In this document: positions 38,443 through 46,985 of the stretch, one piece after another
Numbering within the stretch: the first letter of the stretch is position 1
Layout: every line of letters starts with the position of its first letter
NCBI RefSeq assembly: GCF_002101785.1
Contig: NZ_LQPJ01000024.1
Coordinates: 1 to 64,000 of the forward strand
Source: Mycobacterium palustre
GTDB taxonomy: Bacteria > Actinomycetota > Actinomycetes > Mycobacteriales > Mycobacteriaceae
Length of the DNA stretch: 64,000 bases
Direction: 5' to 3'
The notes under the pieces: generated by a model
The model's input: the letters and a program-made list of their open reading frames with translations, nothing else
Told to the model about the DNA's origin: nothing
Database searches by the model: none
Position numbers and translations under genes: made by a program

Positions 38443-39596
38443 CGGTGCCCTCCCAGGACGTCGCGGGCCACCAGCATGCGCTGCACCTCGATGGTGCCCG
38501 ATGCGACGGTGGCCGCCTGCGCGTAACGCCAATGGTCTTCGATCGCGCCGTGCAGGGGCGCCGACACGCCGCTGTCCAGCGCGGCGGGACCCAGCACGTC
38601 GAAGAGCAGCTCGGCGACCTGTTGGTCGCAGGTGGTGGTGGCGATGCGGGCGGCGCTGGCCGCCGCCCCGGCCGACGGGTCGTCCTGCAGCGAGATGGCC
38701 CGGTACGCCAGCAGCCGGGCCACGCGCAGGTCGGCGAGCGCCTTGACCCACCGGGCGCGGATGGTCTCGGGCAGCTGATCCCAGTCGTCGCCGAGCTGAG
38801 TGCGCATCCGGTCCAGCAGCGATTCGCACCGGGCGTAGCGCGCGATGCCGACCCGCTCGAACGCCAACGCCTCGCGCATGACCCGCCACCCGTCGCCGGG
38901 CTCGCCGAGGACGTCGCCGGGATAGGCCGGCACGTCGTCGAGGAACATCTCGTTGAGGTGATGGGGCCCCAGCATCGACCCGATCGGGCGGACGGTGAAG
39001 CCCGGCCGGTCCATCGGAAGCAGAAACAGGGTGAGCCGCTGCGACTTTGGCGCGTCGGGATGGGTGCAGGCGGCCAGCACGCACCACGACGCCATCAGCG
39101 CATACGACGTCCACACCTTCTGGCCGGTGATGCGCCAGCCGTCCCCGTCGGGGACGGCGCGGGTGCGCAGCGAGGCGAGGTCGGTGCCGGCTTCGGGCTC
39201 GGAAAACCCTTGGCACCAGATCACGTCCCCCGACGCGATGGCCGCCAGGTGCTTGGCCTTCTGCTCTTCCGTGCCGTAGCGCATCAGGGCCGGGCCCACC
39301 CAGTTGATCCCCATGTACTGCGGGCCGCGGGGCTCGTGCTGGGCCCACATCTCCTCGCGCAGCACGGTCTGCTGCCAGATCGAGCCGCCGCCGCCGCCAT
39401 GCTCTTTGGGCCACGCCAGCGCCAGCAGCCCCTCGGCGGCCAATAGCTTGCAGAACGTCTCGGTGGTGGCCAGGTCGCGCGGGTCGTCGGTGCAGGCGCC
39501 GAGGAAGTCGGGCGGAATGTGGTGGGATATCAACTCGCGCAGATGCGTTCGTAGCTGTCCGGCGTCCTCGCCGAGGTCGTAATCCATCCTCGTCAT
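38439..39596 (-). CDS. Acyl-CoA dehydrogenase (FadE)
   Basis: A 385-residue acyl-CoA dehydrogenase with WPKEHGGGGGS, CQGFSEPEAGTDLASLRTRA, TGQKVWTSYA and the C-terminal SGTIEVQRMLVARDVLG. The ATG at 39596 overlaps the preceding FadE stop; a second ATG lies three codons in. It probably forms a heteromeric enzyme with one of the adjacent FadE proteins. Confidence 0.88.
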   Translation of the reverse strand: MTRMDYDLGEDAGQLRTHLRELISHHIPPDFLGACTDDPRDLATTETFCKLLAAEGLLALAWPKEHGGGGGSIWQQTVLREEMWAQHEPRGPQYMGINWVGPALMRYGTEEQKAKHLAAIASGDVIWCQGFSEPEAGTDLASLRTRAVPDGDGWRITGQKVWTSYALMASWCVLAACTHPDAPKSQRLTLFLLPMDRPGFTVRPIGSMLGPHHLNEMFLDDVPAYPGDVLGEPGDGWRVMREALAFERVGIARYARCESLLDRMRTQLGDDWDQLPETIRARWVKALADLRVARLLAYRAISLQDDPSAGAAASAARIATTTCDQQVAELLFDVLGPAALDSGVSAPLHGAIEDHWRYAQAATVASGTIEVQRMLVARDVLGGHR

Positions 39597-40702
39597 CCCT
39601 TCGGCAGCCCGAGCAGGCGCTCGGCGACGATGTTGCGCTGGACTTCCGACGTTCCGCCGTAGATGGTCGCGGCGAGCGCGTCCTGGCGTTCGAAGAGCAG
39701 GTCGGGATCGCTGACCGAGCCCTGTCCCTTCGCGACTGCGGCTAGTTCCCAAACCCGTTGCAGCGTAACCGATCCCAGCAGCTTGAGAATGTCGCCCTCC
39801 GGGCTGGGTCGGCCGGCGAGCTCGTTGTTCAGGGCGCGATACCCGGTGGCCCGCAGCGCCTCGGCGTCGGCGAGCAAACAGCCGAGCTCGGCGCAGATGT
39901 CGTCGGTCGGCAGCGCGCCGCGGACCGCGTCGAGTCCGCGCTTGATCTCGACCCAGTTCATGATCCAGATCATCTGGCGTTCGTGGTGCAGCGAGGCCAG
40001 GGCGACGTTCCAGCCGCCGTTGAGCGGCCCGAGCAGGTTCTCCGCGGGCACCTCGACGTCGTCGAGGAACACCTCGCAGAACGTTTCGTCGGAGATCGAC
40101 GCCATGCGGATGGGTTCGACCCGCACGCCGGGCGACCGCAGGTCGAGGATCAGGCAGGAAATGCCGCGGTGTTTCGGTGCGGCCGGATCGGTGCGGACAT
40201 AAAGCGTGCACCACCGAGATTCGTGGGCCTGAGTGGTCCAGATCTTGTGGCCGTTCACCCGGAACACGTCTTTGTCACGCTCGGCGCGCGTGCGCAGTCC
40301 GGCGAAGTCGGAACCCGCCTCCGGCTCCGACATGCCCAGGGCCCACCATTCGTCGCCGCGCAGCAGCGGGACCAGCAGCCGCTTGATCTGGGCCGGCGTG
40401 CCGAACTGACGGATGCCGGGTGCGGCGACGTTGGGGCCGGCGATGTTGGGCAGCTTGGGCGCGGACCGCATCGCCGCCTCGAGCCGGACCTCCATCGCGT
40501 CGCGCAACCCCAGCGACCGGCCGCCGTGCTCGCGCGGCCAGGTGGGCTGTATCCAGCCGCCCTCGAACGCCGCCCGCTGATAATCGCGCCGCAGCGCGAG
40601 GTCCCAGCGGTACTCGCGGTAGTTCTCGTAGTAGTCCGCGGGCAGGAAGTCGCTGAGCCAGGCGCCGAATTCCTCGACCGCCGCGCTGACGCCGGCGGTC
40701 AT
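39593..40702 (-). CDS. Acyl-CoA dehydrogenase (FadE)
   Basis: A 369-residue acyl-CoA dehydrogenase with WPREHGGRSLG, GMSEPEAGSDFAGLRTRA, NGHKIWTTQAHE and the C-terminal YGGTSEVQRNIVAERLLGLPKG. ATGA overlaps on both sides place it inside the FadE run. The long open frame upstream of the chosen start overlaps the neighbouring FadE in another frame and is not real. Confidence 0.88.
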   Translation of the reverse strand: MTAGVSAAVEEFGAWLSDFLPADYYENYREYRWDLALRRDYQRAAFEGGWIQPTWPREHGGRSLGLRDAMEVRLEAAMRSAPKLPNIAGPNVAAPGIRQFGTPAQIKRLLVPLLRGDEWWALGMSEPEAGSDFAGLRTRAERDKDVFRVNGHKIWTTQAHESRWCTLYVRTDPAAPKHRGISCLILDLRSPGVRVEPIRMASISDETFCEVFLDDVEVPAENLLGPLNGGWNVALASLHHERQMIWIMNWVEIKRGLDAVRGALPTDDICAELGCLLADAEALRATGYRALNNELAGRPSPEGDILKLLGSVTLQRVWELAAVAKGQGSVSDPDLLFERQDALAATIYGGTSEVQRNIVAERLLGLPKG

Positions 40703-41766
40703 CGCGCGGCCCCCGCGAAGCGGCGGCCCACCTCGTGGTAGAGCGCGCGGCTGTCGCCCAGCGTCGCGGCGCCCTGCCAGGCGCGCCGGACATAGAGGTG
40801 GGCGTCGTGCTCCCAGGTCTGCCCCAGGGCGCCGTGCACCTGCACCGCGGTGCGCGCGCAGGTGGCCGCCGCGTCGCCCGCCGCCGCCTTGGCCAGGGCC
40901 GCCGCCGTCCAGGCGGCCGCGGGTTCGGCACCGGGTTCGGTCAGGCGCGCCGCCGCGGCGTAGGTGAGGCTGCGGGCCCGCTCCACGGCGACGTGGTTGT
41001 CGGCCAGCGCGTGCTTGACGCCCTGGAACGCGCCGATCGGGGCGCCGAACTGGCGGCGCGTCTTCGCATGCTCGACCGAGCGGTGCAGGGCCGCGGCCGC
41101 CACGCCGACCAGGTCGGCCGCCGCGGCCAGCATCGGCGCCGCCAGCGCCGATTCCAGGTCGACCGGCGCGGTGGCCAGCGGTTCGGCGTCGATCTCGACG
41201 TCGGCGACGGGCTGCGCGGGGTCGGTGGACTCGCCCGCCAGGACGGTCACCCCACCGGCGGCATCGCAGCGGGCGACCGCCGCGACCACGCCGTCGTCGG
41301 ACCCCGCCAGCGTGACGATCAGCTCCGCGCGGGGCAGGTTCGGGACGGCGACCGCCCGCCCGCGCAGGCGCCCCCGACGCAGCGTCATCGGTGCGCCGGG
41401 TAGCCGAGATCCCTTCGAGTGGACCGCCAGGGTGGCGACGACGCCGCCGGCGATGTCGCCGAGCACCGAGTCGAGACCGGCGGCGCGCAGGGCGCCGGCG
41501 GCCAGACCGACGCTGCTGAGCAACGGGATCGGCGCGAGGGCCGCGCCGCACTCCTCGAGGACGACGACTGAGTCGACCGGCCCATACTCGGTGTCGGGGG
41601 CCGCGAGCTCGGTCCAGCCGAGGTCGACGACCGTCTTCCACAGGGTGCGCCAGCGCTCGGGGTCGGTGATCGCCTGGCGCGCGGCATCGGGCGGGCATTC
41701 GGCGCGCAGGATGGAGCGCACGGTGTCGCGCAGCGACAGCTGTTCCGCGCTCAGACCGATGTCCAT
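40699..41766 (-). CDS. Acyl-CoA dehydrogenase-like protein (FadE), first of the run
   Basis: A 355-residue FadE-family protein with a weak N-terminal domain and a clear C-terminal domain (RRQFGAPIGAFQGVKHALADNHV and QVHGALGQTWEHDAHLYVRRAW). It opens the minus-strand run of four FadE genes and a ligase. The ATG at 41766 has TTAGGGG before it; a longer open frame upstream crosses the promoter. A promoter with a GCTAT-like element lies directly upstream, shared with the divergent luciferase-like gene. Confidence 0.85.
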   Translation of the reverse strand: MDIGLSAEQLSLRDTVRSILRAECPPDAARQAITDPERWRTLWKTVVDLGWTELAAPDTEYGPVDSVVVLEECGAALAPIPLLSSVGLAAGALRAAGLDSVLGDIAGGVVATLAVHSKGSRLPGAPMTLRRGRLRGRAVAVPNLPRAELIVTLAGSDDGVVAAVARCDAAGGVTVLAGESTDPAQPVADVEIDAEPLATAPVDLESALAAPMLAAAADLVGVAAAALHRSVEHAKTRRQFGAPIGAFQGVKHALADNHVAVERARSLTYAAAARLTEPGAEPAAAWTAAALAKAAAGDAAATCARTAVQVHGALGQTWEHDAHLYVRRAWQGAATLGDSRALYHEVGRRFAGAAR

Positions 41767-41772
41767 AAGACC

Positions 41773-41813
41773 CCTAACATAATAAAAATAGTAAACTAGC
41801 GGACCCGTTGCAA
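41773..41813 (-). promoter_or_regulatory. Divergent promoter with CCTAA-N10-ATAGT element (FadE run / luciferase-like)
   Basis: CCTAA (41773-41777) and ATAGT (41788-41792) are degenerate versions of the GCTAT-N10-ATAGC element. On the minus strand TTGCAA (41808-41813) and TATTTT (41785-41790) are 17 bp apart, a plausible promoter whose -10 lies inside the element. The same layout occurs at 48293-48323. Confidence 0.55.
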
Positions 41814-41836
41814 TCGGCACGAGCCCAGGTGGTCGC

Positions 41837-42706
41837 ATGGTCGAGTGGTATCTGTTCCTCCCGCAGGTGCGGCTGTCGGCCGCGGACATCGCCGAGCGGG
41901 CCCGCCGCGCCGAGGCCAGCGGTTTCGACGGCATGGCGTTCATCGATCACCTCGAGGCGCCCGGCCTGCCCGACGAAAGCATTTGGGAGGCAATGGGGAT
42001 CGCGACCTGGGTGGCGGCCAAGACCGAGCGGCTGCGGATCGGCCACCTCGTTTTGTGCGACGCCTTTCGGCACCCGGCCGTGCTCGCCAAGCAAGCCGTC
42101 ACGCTGTCGGAGGCGTCGGGCGGCAGGTTCGAGCTGGGCCTCGGCGCGGGATCCTGGCCGGCGGAGTTGGCCCGCTTCGAGGTCGGCGAGCGGGATGCGG
42201 TGGCCAGGGTCGAGCGACTCGGCCGCCACCTCGACCTGATCAGGCAGTACTGGGGGGACGACGAGGGCGGGGCGGCCCCGCAGTCGCCGCGCCGGTCCCA
42301 TCCGATACCGCTGGTCCTGGGCGGCAGCGGGCCGCGGATGATGGAACTCGTTCGCAGGCATGCGGATTGGTGGAACCTGCAGGCCAACCATCTCGACAGG
42401 TTGCCCAAGCTCGCCCCGGCCGCGGGGCGCGCCCGGGTGTCGGTCCAGCAGATGGTGGGCTTCGTCCGCTCGGGCGCCGATCCGGACGCCGTGCGCGAGG
42501 TGAGTACCCGGCGGTTCGGCAACCTGGGGTCCGGTCTGGTCTGCGGGGCCGCCGACGAGTTGGTGCGGCACTTCGCCGGCCTGGCGGACCGGGGCGTCGA
42601 GCGGTTCTACGTGTGGTTCGCTGATTTCGCCGTGCCGGACTCCCTGCAGGAGTTCGGCGAATCGGTGATCACGGCGTTCCCTGGCGCCTCCGACGGGCCT
42701 CGGTAG
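41837..42706 (+). CDS. Luciferase-like (F420-type) oxidoreductase
   Basis: A 289-residue luciferase-like TIM-barrel enzyme with GFDGMAFIDHLEAPG, LRIGHLVLCDAFRHPAVLAKQAVTLSEASGGRFELGLGAG and PIPLVLGGSGPRMMELVRRHADWWNL, typical of mycobacterial F420-dependent enzymes. It is divergent from the FadE run and shares its promoter region. Its 3' end overlaps the converging SDR gene by 38 bp. Confidence 0.83.
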   Translation: MVEWYLFLPQVRLSAADIAERARRAEASGFDGMAFIDHLEAPGLPDESIWEAMGIATWVAAKTERLRIGHLVLCDAFRHPAVLAKQAVTLSEASGGRFELGLGAGSWPAELARFEVGERDAVARVERLGRHLDLIRQYWGDDEGGAAPQSPRRSHPIPLVLGGSGPRMMELVRRHADWWNLQANHLDRLPKLAPAAGRARVSVQQMVGFVRSGADPDAVREVSTRRFGNLGSGLVCGAADELVRHFAGLADRGVERFYVWFADFAVPDSLQEFGESVITAFPGASDGPR

Positions 42707-43403
42707 GCACGACGGGCGGCCGCGCGAAGGGGCCGCGCTGCACGGCGCCGAGCCGGATTTCCGGCAGGTCGACCGACGAGTCGACGGTGTCCAACCAGGC
42801 GACGGCATCGGCGACGTCGGAAACCTGGATCGCGTACATCTCGAAGGGAACGTCTTGGAGCATCTCGGTTTCCACCGGGCCCGGCGTGACGATGTGCACG
42901 CTGATGCCGTCGCGGTCGACCTCGAGCGCCAGGGCGCGGGCGAATGCGTTCATGCCGGCCTTCGACGCCGAGTACGCGGTGCGCGCGGGCATCGGCTCGT
43001 GCGCCGCCGACGACGAGATGAACACGAACCGTGAGCCCGCCCGCATCCGCGGCAACGCGGCGGCGGTCAGCACGAAGCACGAATCCAGGTTGGCCGACAT
43101 GATGGTTCGCCACTGGTCGAAGGTCTGCTTGCGGGCGTAGGTTCCGCCCAGGGCGCCGGCCGCGTGCACGACGAGATCAATCGTCTCCAAACCGCTTATG
43201 GCGGCGGGGAATCCGTCGGGATCGGAGGCGTCGGCCACGATATGGCGCGCGCCGATCTCCTCGGCGGCCGCCCGCAGCGGACCCTCGCGGCGCGCCGTCA
43301 GCACCACGTCGTAGCCCAGCTCGCTCAGCTTGCGCCCGCATCCTTTCCCGATGCCGCCGCTGCCGCCGGTGACTAATGCGGTCCGCATCGATGTCGAAGG
43401 CAT
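42669..43403 (-). CDS. Short-chain dehydrogenase/reductase
   Basis: A 244-residue SDR: cofactor motif TGGSGGIG, VHAAGALGG for the NNAG position, ISSSAA with the catalytic Ser, and YSASK as the YxxxK motif. Arg in LTARRE after the second strand favours NADP(H). The ATG at 43403 has TAGGA seven bases upstream; an inner ATG at 43388 is an alternative. It follows the GntR gene stop-to-stop on the other side by 17 bp and is on the same strand as it. Confidence 0.86.
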   Translation of the reverse strand: MPSTSMRTALVTGGSGGIGKGCGRKLSELGYDVVLTARREGPLRAAAEEIGARHIVADASDPDGFPAAISGLETIDLVVHAAGALGGTYARKQTFDQWRTIMSANLDSCFVLTAAALPRMRAGSRFVFISSSAAHEPMPARTAYSASKAGMNAFARALALEVDRDGISVHIVTPGPVETEMLQDVPFEMYAIQVSDVADAVAWLDTVDSSVDLPEIRLGAVQRGPFARPPVVPTEARRRRQGTP

Positions 43404-43419
43404 CGAATTCCTATTGGAA

Positions 43420-44241
43420 TCAAGGGCGCCGGGCGTCGCGCGGGCGGGCCAGCGCCTGTGGCGACAGCGCATGGATACGTTGATCGGGGTTGCCCATCAG
43501 CACGTAGGTCTGGGTGTCGGCGAGGTGGCGGCCCGCGATGCGGCGAGCGCGGTCGACGTCACCCTCGGCGATGGTTTCGGCCAGCTTGATGTGCGTCGCG
43601 AGGACCGCGCGCCGCTTGGCCAGCGAGGGGTAGGTGCCGCGCGCGGCGCTCTCGTCTGCCCACTGGCGCTCGTGGCTGGTCCACAGCGTCTCCAGGCTGC
43701 CGACCACCGCGATGATGGTGTGGTTTCCGCAGCCCCGGACGATCAGATCGTGGAATTCGCGGCCGATTTCGGTGAACCGCCGGCCGTCCTCGAGGTTTTC
43801 GGCCATCGTATCGTTGACCCGCTTGAGCTCGGGAACCAGGGTGTCGGCGCGGTCGGGGCGCTGGGCGGCCAGCGCGGCGCAGGCGGGTTCGAGTTCCTGT
43901 AACGCCATGCCCAGGTCGGCGACGGCCACCGACTCGCTCTGCAGCAACAGGCCGAGCATGTAGGCCGCGCTGGTCTTCGCGGGCGCGTGCACGACGGCGC
44001 CGCCGCGGTTGCCCCGCCGGACCGAGACCAGCCCCTCGGTTTCCAAGATCCGCAGCGCCTCCCGCAGTGAGACCAGGCTGACGTTGAACTGTTCGACGAG
44101 CACCTCCTGACGCGGCAGGAGGTCACCGTCGGCGAGCTCGCCGTCGATGATCTGGCGGCGCAGCTCGTCGGCTACGATTTCGGCGATCCTCGGCGCCGAC
44201 AGCCGGCGGCGGGCGTCGTGGCCAATTCCCAGGGCGGTCAT
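43420..44241 (-). CDS. GntR/FadR-family transcriptional regulator with FCD domain
   Basis: A 273-residue regulator. Residues about 12-80 are a GntR winged helix-turn-helix (IVADELRRQIIDGELADGDLLPRQEVLVEQFNVSLVSLREALRILETEGLVSVRRGNRGG). A helical FCD effector domain follows, with metal-binding-type His residues near GREFHDLIV and HIKLAETIAEGD. Such proteins repress catabolic operons and release DNA when an organic acid or acyl-CoA binds. The ATG at 44241 has GAGGA upstream. It is divergent from the double CoA-transferase and is its likely regulator. Confidence 0.88.
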   Translation of the reverse strand: MTALGIGHDARRRLSAPRIAEIVADELRRQIIDGELADGDLLPRQEVLVEQFNVSLVSLREALRILETEGLVSVRRGNRGGAVVHAPAKTSAAYMLGLLLQSESVAVADLGMALQELEPACAALAAQRPDRADTLVPELKRVNDTMAENLEDGRRFTEIGREFHDLIVRGCGNHTIIAVVGSLETLWTSHERQWADESAARGTYPSLAKRRAVLATHIKLAETIAEGDVDRARRIAGRHLADTQTYVLMGNPDQRIHALSPQALARPRDARRP

Positions 44242-44304
44242 CCAATCCTCGTGAAACACAACGGGAGAGCGCGCGTGGACGTGACCGCGTGCTCGACTGG
44301 CTTA

Positions 44305-44336
44305 GCTATTTTAGCAGTAATGGTATAAATAGCCGG
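44305..44336 (+). promoter_or_regulatory. Divergent promoter with GCAGT-N10-ATAGC element and leaderless -10
   Basis: GCTATTT (44305-44311) and AAATAGC (44327-44333) form an inverted repeat; within it GCAGT-N10-ATAGC (44314-44333) matches the repeated element of the cluster. TATAAA (44324-44329) is seven bases before the GTG at 44337, with no ribosome binding site, so the CoA-transferase mRNA is probably leaderless. Confidence 0.55.
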
Positions 44337-46721
44337 GTGAGCCGCGGATCCGACACCCGGCCGACACCGCTGCGAGACCTGCGTGTCGTCGAGATCAGTG
44401 ACCGGATCGCCGGCAGCTATTGCGGCAAGTTGCTGGTCGACGCCGGGGCGCAGGTGCGCAAAATCGAGCCTCCCCAAGGGGATTGGCTGCGCCGCTACTC
44501 GGCCACCTGCGCACCGGTGCCCGACGGCGCCACGTCGCCGTTCTTCAGCTACCTCAACGCCGGGAAGCGCAGCCTCACCGTGGCCGAGGGTTCGGGACGC
44601 CTCGAGGCCGAACTGGCCGGCGCCGACGTGATCATCGTCACCGCCGGTCGGGCGCGGGCCGCGCGGCTCGGCGTCGACCCGCAACGGCTGCTGGCGGAGT
44701 CGCCGCGGGCGGTGCTGGTCACGATCTCCGACTTCGGCTGGACCGGGCCGTACGCCGAGCGCGCCGCCAGCGAGTTCACCCTGCAGGCATGGGCGGGCTC
44801 GCCCGGCTTTCGCGGCGACCCGTCGGGGCCGCCGATCTCGATCGGCGGCGACCTGGGGGAGTACATGGGCGGGGTGTATGCGGCGTTTGGGGCGCTGGCG
44901 GTGCGCCGCCGCGTCGAGCGCGGCGGCCCCGGCGAGCACCTCGACCTGTCGATGCTCGAGGCGATGACCGCCATGCAGAGCAGCGAATGGCTGCACTCGG
45001 CGCTGCTGCGCGTCCCGCCGGTCCGCCGCACCCTCGAAGTGCCCTCCATCGAGCCGGCCAAGGACGGCTACGTCGGGATCACCATGGTCACGGGGCAACA
45101 ATGGCTGGACTTCTGCGCGATGGTGGAGTGCCCGCAGCTAGAGGAGATCGAGCAGCTGCGTTTCCAGATCGGCCGTTGGGAATACCGCGACCTGATCCGC
45201 GACCAGATCCGCCCGTGGCTGGCCGAACGGACCGTCGCCGAGATCGTCGAGCTGGGGCAGCTGTTCCGGCTGCCGATCGCCGCGCTGGGCAACGGTTCCA
45301 CGATCCGGGGGATGGAGTACGCCACCGAGCGTGGGGTGTTCGTCGGCAACCCCGCCGGCTTTCACCAACCCCGCCCGCCGTGGCTGATGTCCGCGTGCGC
45401 GCCCGCCCCGCCGGGCCGCACCCCCGCGTTGGGCGACGCCGACCACGAATCACCTTGGCGCAGAAACGAAGTCGAGCGCGAACCGGCATCGCCACGGGCG
45501 CCGCTGGACGGGTTGCGCATCGTCGACCTGACGGCGTTTTGGGCCGGGCCCGCCGCCACCCATCTGTTGGCCGCGTTCGGCGCCGACGTGATCAAGGTGG
45601 AGTCGATCCAGCGGCCCGACGGAATCCGGTACTCGGGGGCGATGCGCACCGACGTCGACGACTGGTGGGAGTACGGCTGGGTGTTCCAGGCGATGAACAC
45701 CAACAAGCGTTCCGTCACACTGGATTTGGGCTCCGACGAGGGGCGGCGCCTGTTTCTGGGCCTCGCGGCCGGCGCCGACGTCGTGATCGAAAACTTCTCC
45801 CCGCGGGTGATGGACCAGTTCGGTCTCACCGCCGACGTCCTGCTGCGGGCCAACCCGAAGCTCGTCGTGGCACGGATGCCGGCCTTCGGGCTGGACGGTC
45901 CGTGGCGCGATCGGGTCGGGTTCGCCCCCACGATGGAACAGATCGCCGGCCTGGCCTGGGTGACCGGGCTGCCGGAGGCTCCGCCGGTGGTGCCCCGCGG
46001 GCCCTGCGATCCGCTGGCCGGCGTGCACGCCGCGTTCGCCGTGCTGGCCGCGCTACAGTTCGCCGAACGCACCGGCAAAGGCCAGCTCGTCGAGCTGCCG
46101 ATGCTCGAAACGGTCCTCAACGCCACCGCGATCCAGTCGATCGAGTCCGAGGTCTTTGGACGGACGCTGGGCCGGCGAGGCAACCGCGGTCACCCCGACT
46201 CGACCCAGAACCTGTATCGCTGCGCCGGGGAGGACGACTGGATCGCGGTCACGGTGCGCGACGACGAACAGTGGCGCGCCCTGGTCGACCTGATGGGCGG
46301 GCCGGCCTGGTGTGACGAGAGCCTGGCCACCGTGGCCGGGCGGCGGGACCGAGCCGACGACATCGATCGCCACCTGGCCGAGTGGTTCGCCGGACAGGCG
46401 CTCGATGCGGCCGTGGAGCGATTGGCCGCCAGCGGCATTCCCGCCGCGCCCGTGGTGTCGCCGTCGCTGGTCACCGACAACAGGCAACTCCGAGACCGCG
46501 GCTTCTTCGAGACCCTGCAGCATCCCAGCTCCGGCGCGGCGCTCTATCCGTGCCCGCCGTTCGCGAAGCTCGCGGGCCAGGATCGATGGCTGCTGCGCCC
46601 GCCGCCCAGGCTGGGCGAGCACAATGAGGAAATACTGAGGGATCGCTGCGGGGTGACCGACGAGGAACTGACGTCCCTCGCCGCCGCCGGGGTGATCGGG
46701 ACCCGGCCCAAGGGCCTGTAA
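44337..46721 (+). CDS. Double family III CoA-transferase (two CaiB/BaiF domains in one chain)
   Basis: A 794-residue protein made of two family III CoA-transferase domains in tandem. The first covers about 1-380: RDLRVVEISDRIAG, catalytic Asp in SIGGDLGEYMGGVYAAF. The second covers about 395-794: GLRIVDLTAFWAGPAATHLLAAFGADVIKVES, catalytic Asp in GPCDPLAGVHAAFAVL. Normally these enzymes are interlaced dimers of about 400 residues, so this chain could act as an internal dimer. The GTG start at 44337 is based on the leaderless -10. A ferredoxin gene follows 19 bp later. Confidence 0.85.
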   Translation: MSRGSDTRPTPLRDLRVVEISDRIAGSYCGKLLVDAGAQVRKIEPPQGDWLRRYSATCAPVPDGATSPFFSYLNAGKRSLTVAEGSGRLEAELAGADVIIVTAGRARAARLGVDPQRLLAESPRAVLVTISDFGWTGPYAERAASEFTLQAWAGSPGFRGDPSGPPISIGGDLGEYMGGVYAAFGALAVRRRVERGGPGEHLDLSMLEAMTAMQSSEWLHSALLRVPPVRRTLEVPSIEPAKDGYVGITMVTGQQWLDFCAMVECPQLEEIEQLRFQIGRWEYRDLIRDQIRPWLAERTVAEIVELGQLFRLPIAALGNGSTIRGMEYATERGVFVGNPAGFHQPRPPWLMSACAPAPPGRTPALGDADHESPWRRNEVEREPASPRAPLDGLRIVDLTAFWAGPAATHLLAAFGADVIKVESIQRPDGIRYSGAMRTDVDDWWEYGWVFQAMNTNKRSVTLDLGSDEGRRLFLGLAAGADVVIENFSPRVMDQFGLTADVLLRANPKLVVARMPAFGLDGPWRDRVGFAPTMEQIAGLAWVTGLPEAPPVVPRGPCDPLAGVHAAFAVLAALQFAERTGKGQLVELPMLETVLNATAIQSIESEVFGRTLGRRGNRGHPDSTQNLYRCAGEDDWIAVTVRDDEQWRALVDLMGGPAWCDESLATVAGRRDRADDIDRHLAEWFAGQALDAAVERLAASGIPAAPVVSPSLVTDNRQLRDRGFFETLQHPSSGAALYPCPPFAKLAGQDRWLLRPPPRLGEHNEEILRDRCGVTDEELTSLAAAGVIGTRPKGL

Positions 46722-46740
46722 GAGAAGTGGAGGGCAGCTG

Positions 46741-46932
46741 ATGCGCGTGACGGTCGACGAGGACCTGTGCGAGGCCAACGGCTTCTGCGAATCGCTTGCA
46801 CCGGATGTGTTCGAACTCGGCGAGGCCGACGTCGTGCAGATCGCCGACGGCCCCGTGCCGCCGCGGCTGGAGATCGACGTGCGCGCCGCGGTGGACCAAT
46901 GTCCCAAGGCGGCGCTGCGGCTACACGAGTGA
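46741..46932 (+). CDS. Ferredoxin, [3Fe-4S] or variant type
   Basis: A 63-residue single-cluster ferredoxin. Ligands are C10, C16 and the Cys of QCPKAAL near residue 54; position 13 is Asn, as in the ferredoxin at 34604, so a [3Fe-4S] cluster is likely. Such proteins serve P450s; the converging P450 53 bp away is the obvious partner although it is on the other strand. GGAGGGCAG precedes the ATG. Confidence 0.9.
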   Translation: MRVTVDEDLCEANGFCESLAPDVFELGEADVVQIADGPVPPRLEIDVRAAVDQCPKAALRLHE

Positions 46933-46985
46933 TCGGTCCCGCCGTTCGGTGAGCGCCGGGACGGCACGAGTAGAGAGCGGCGCGG

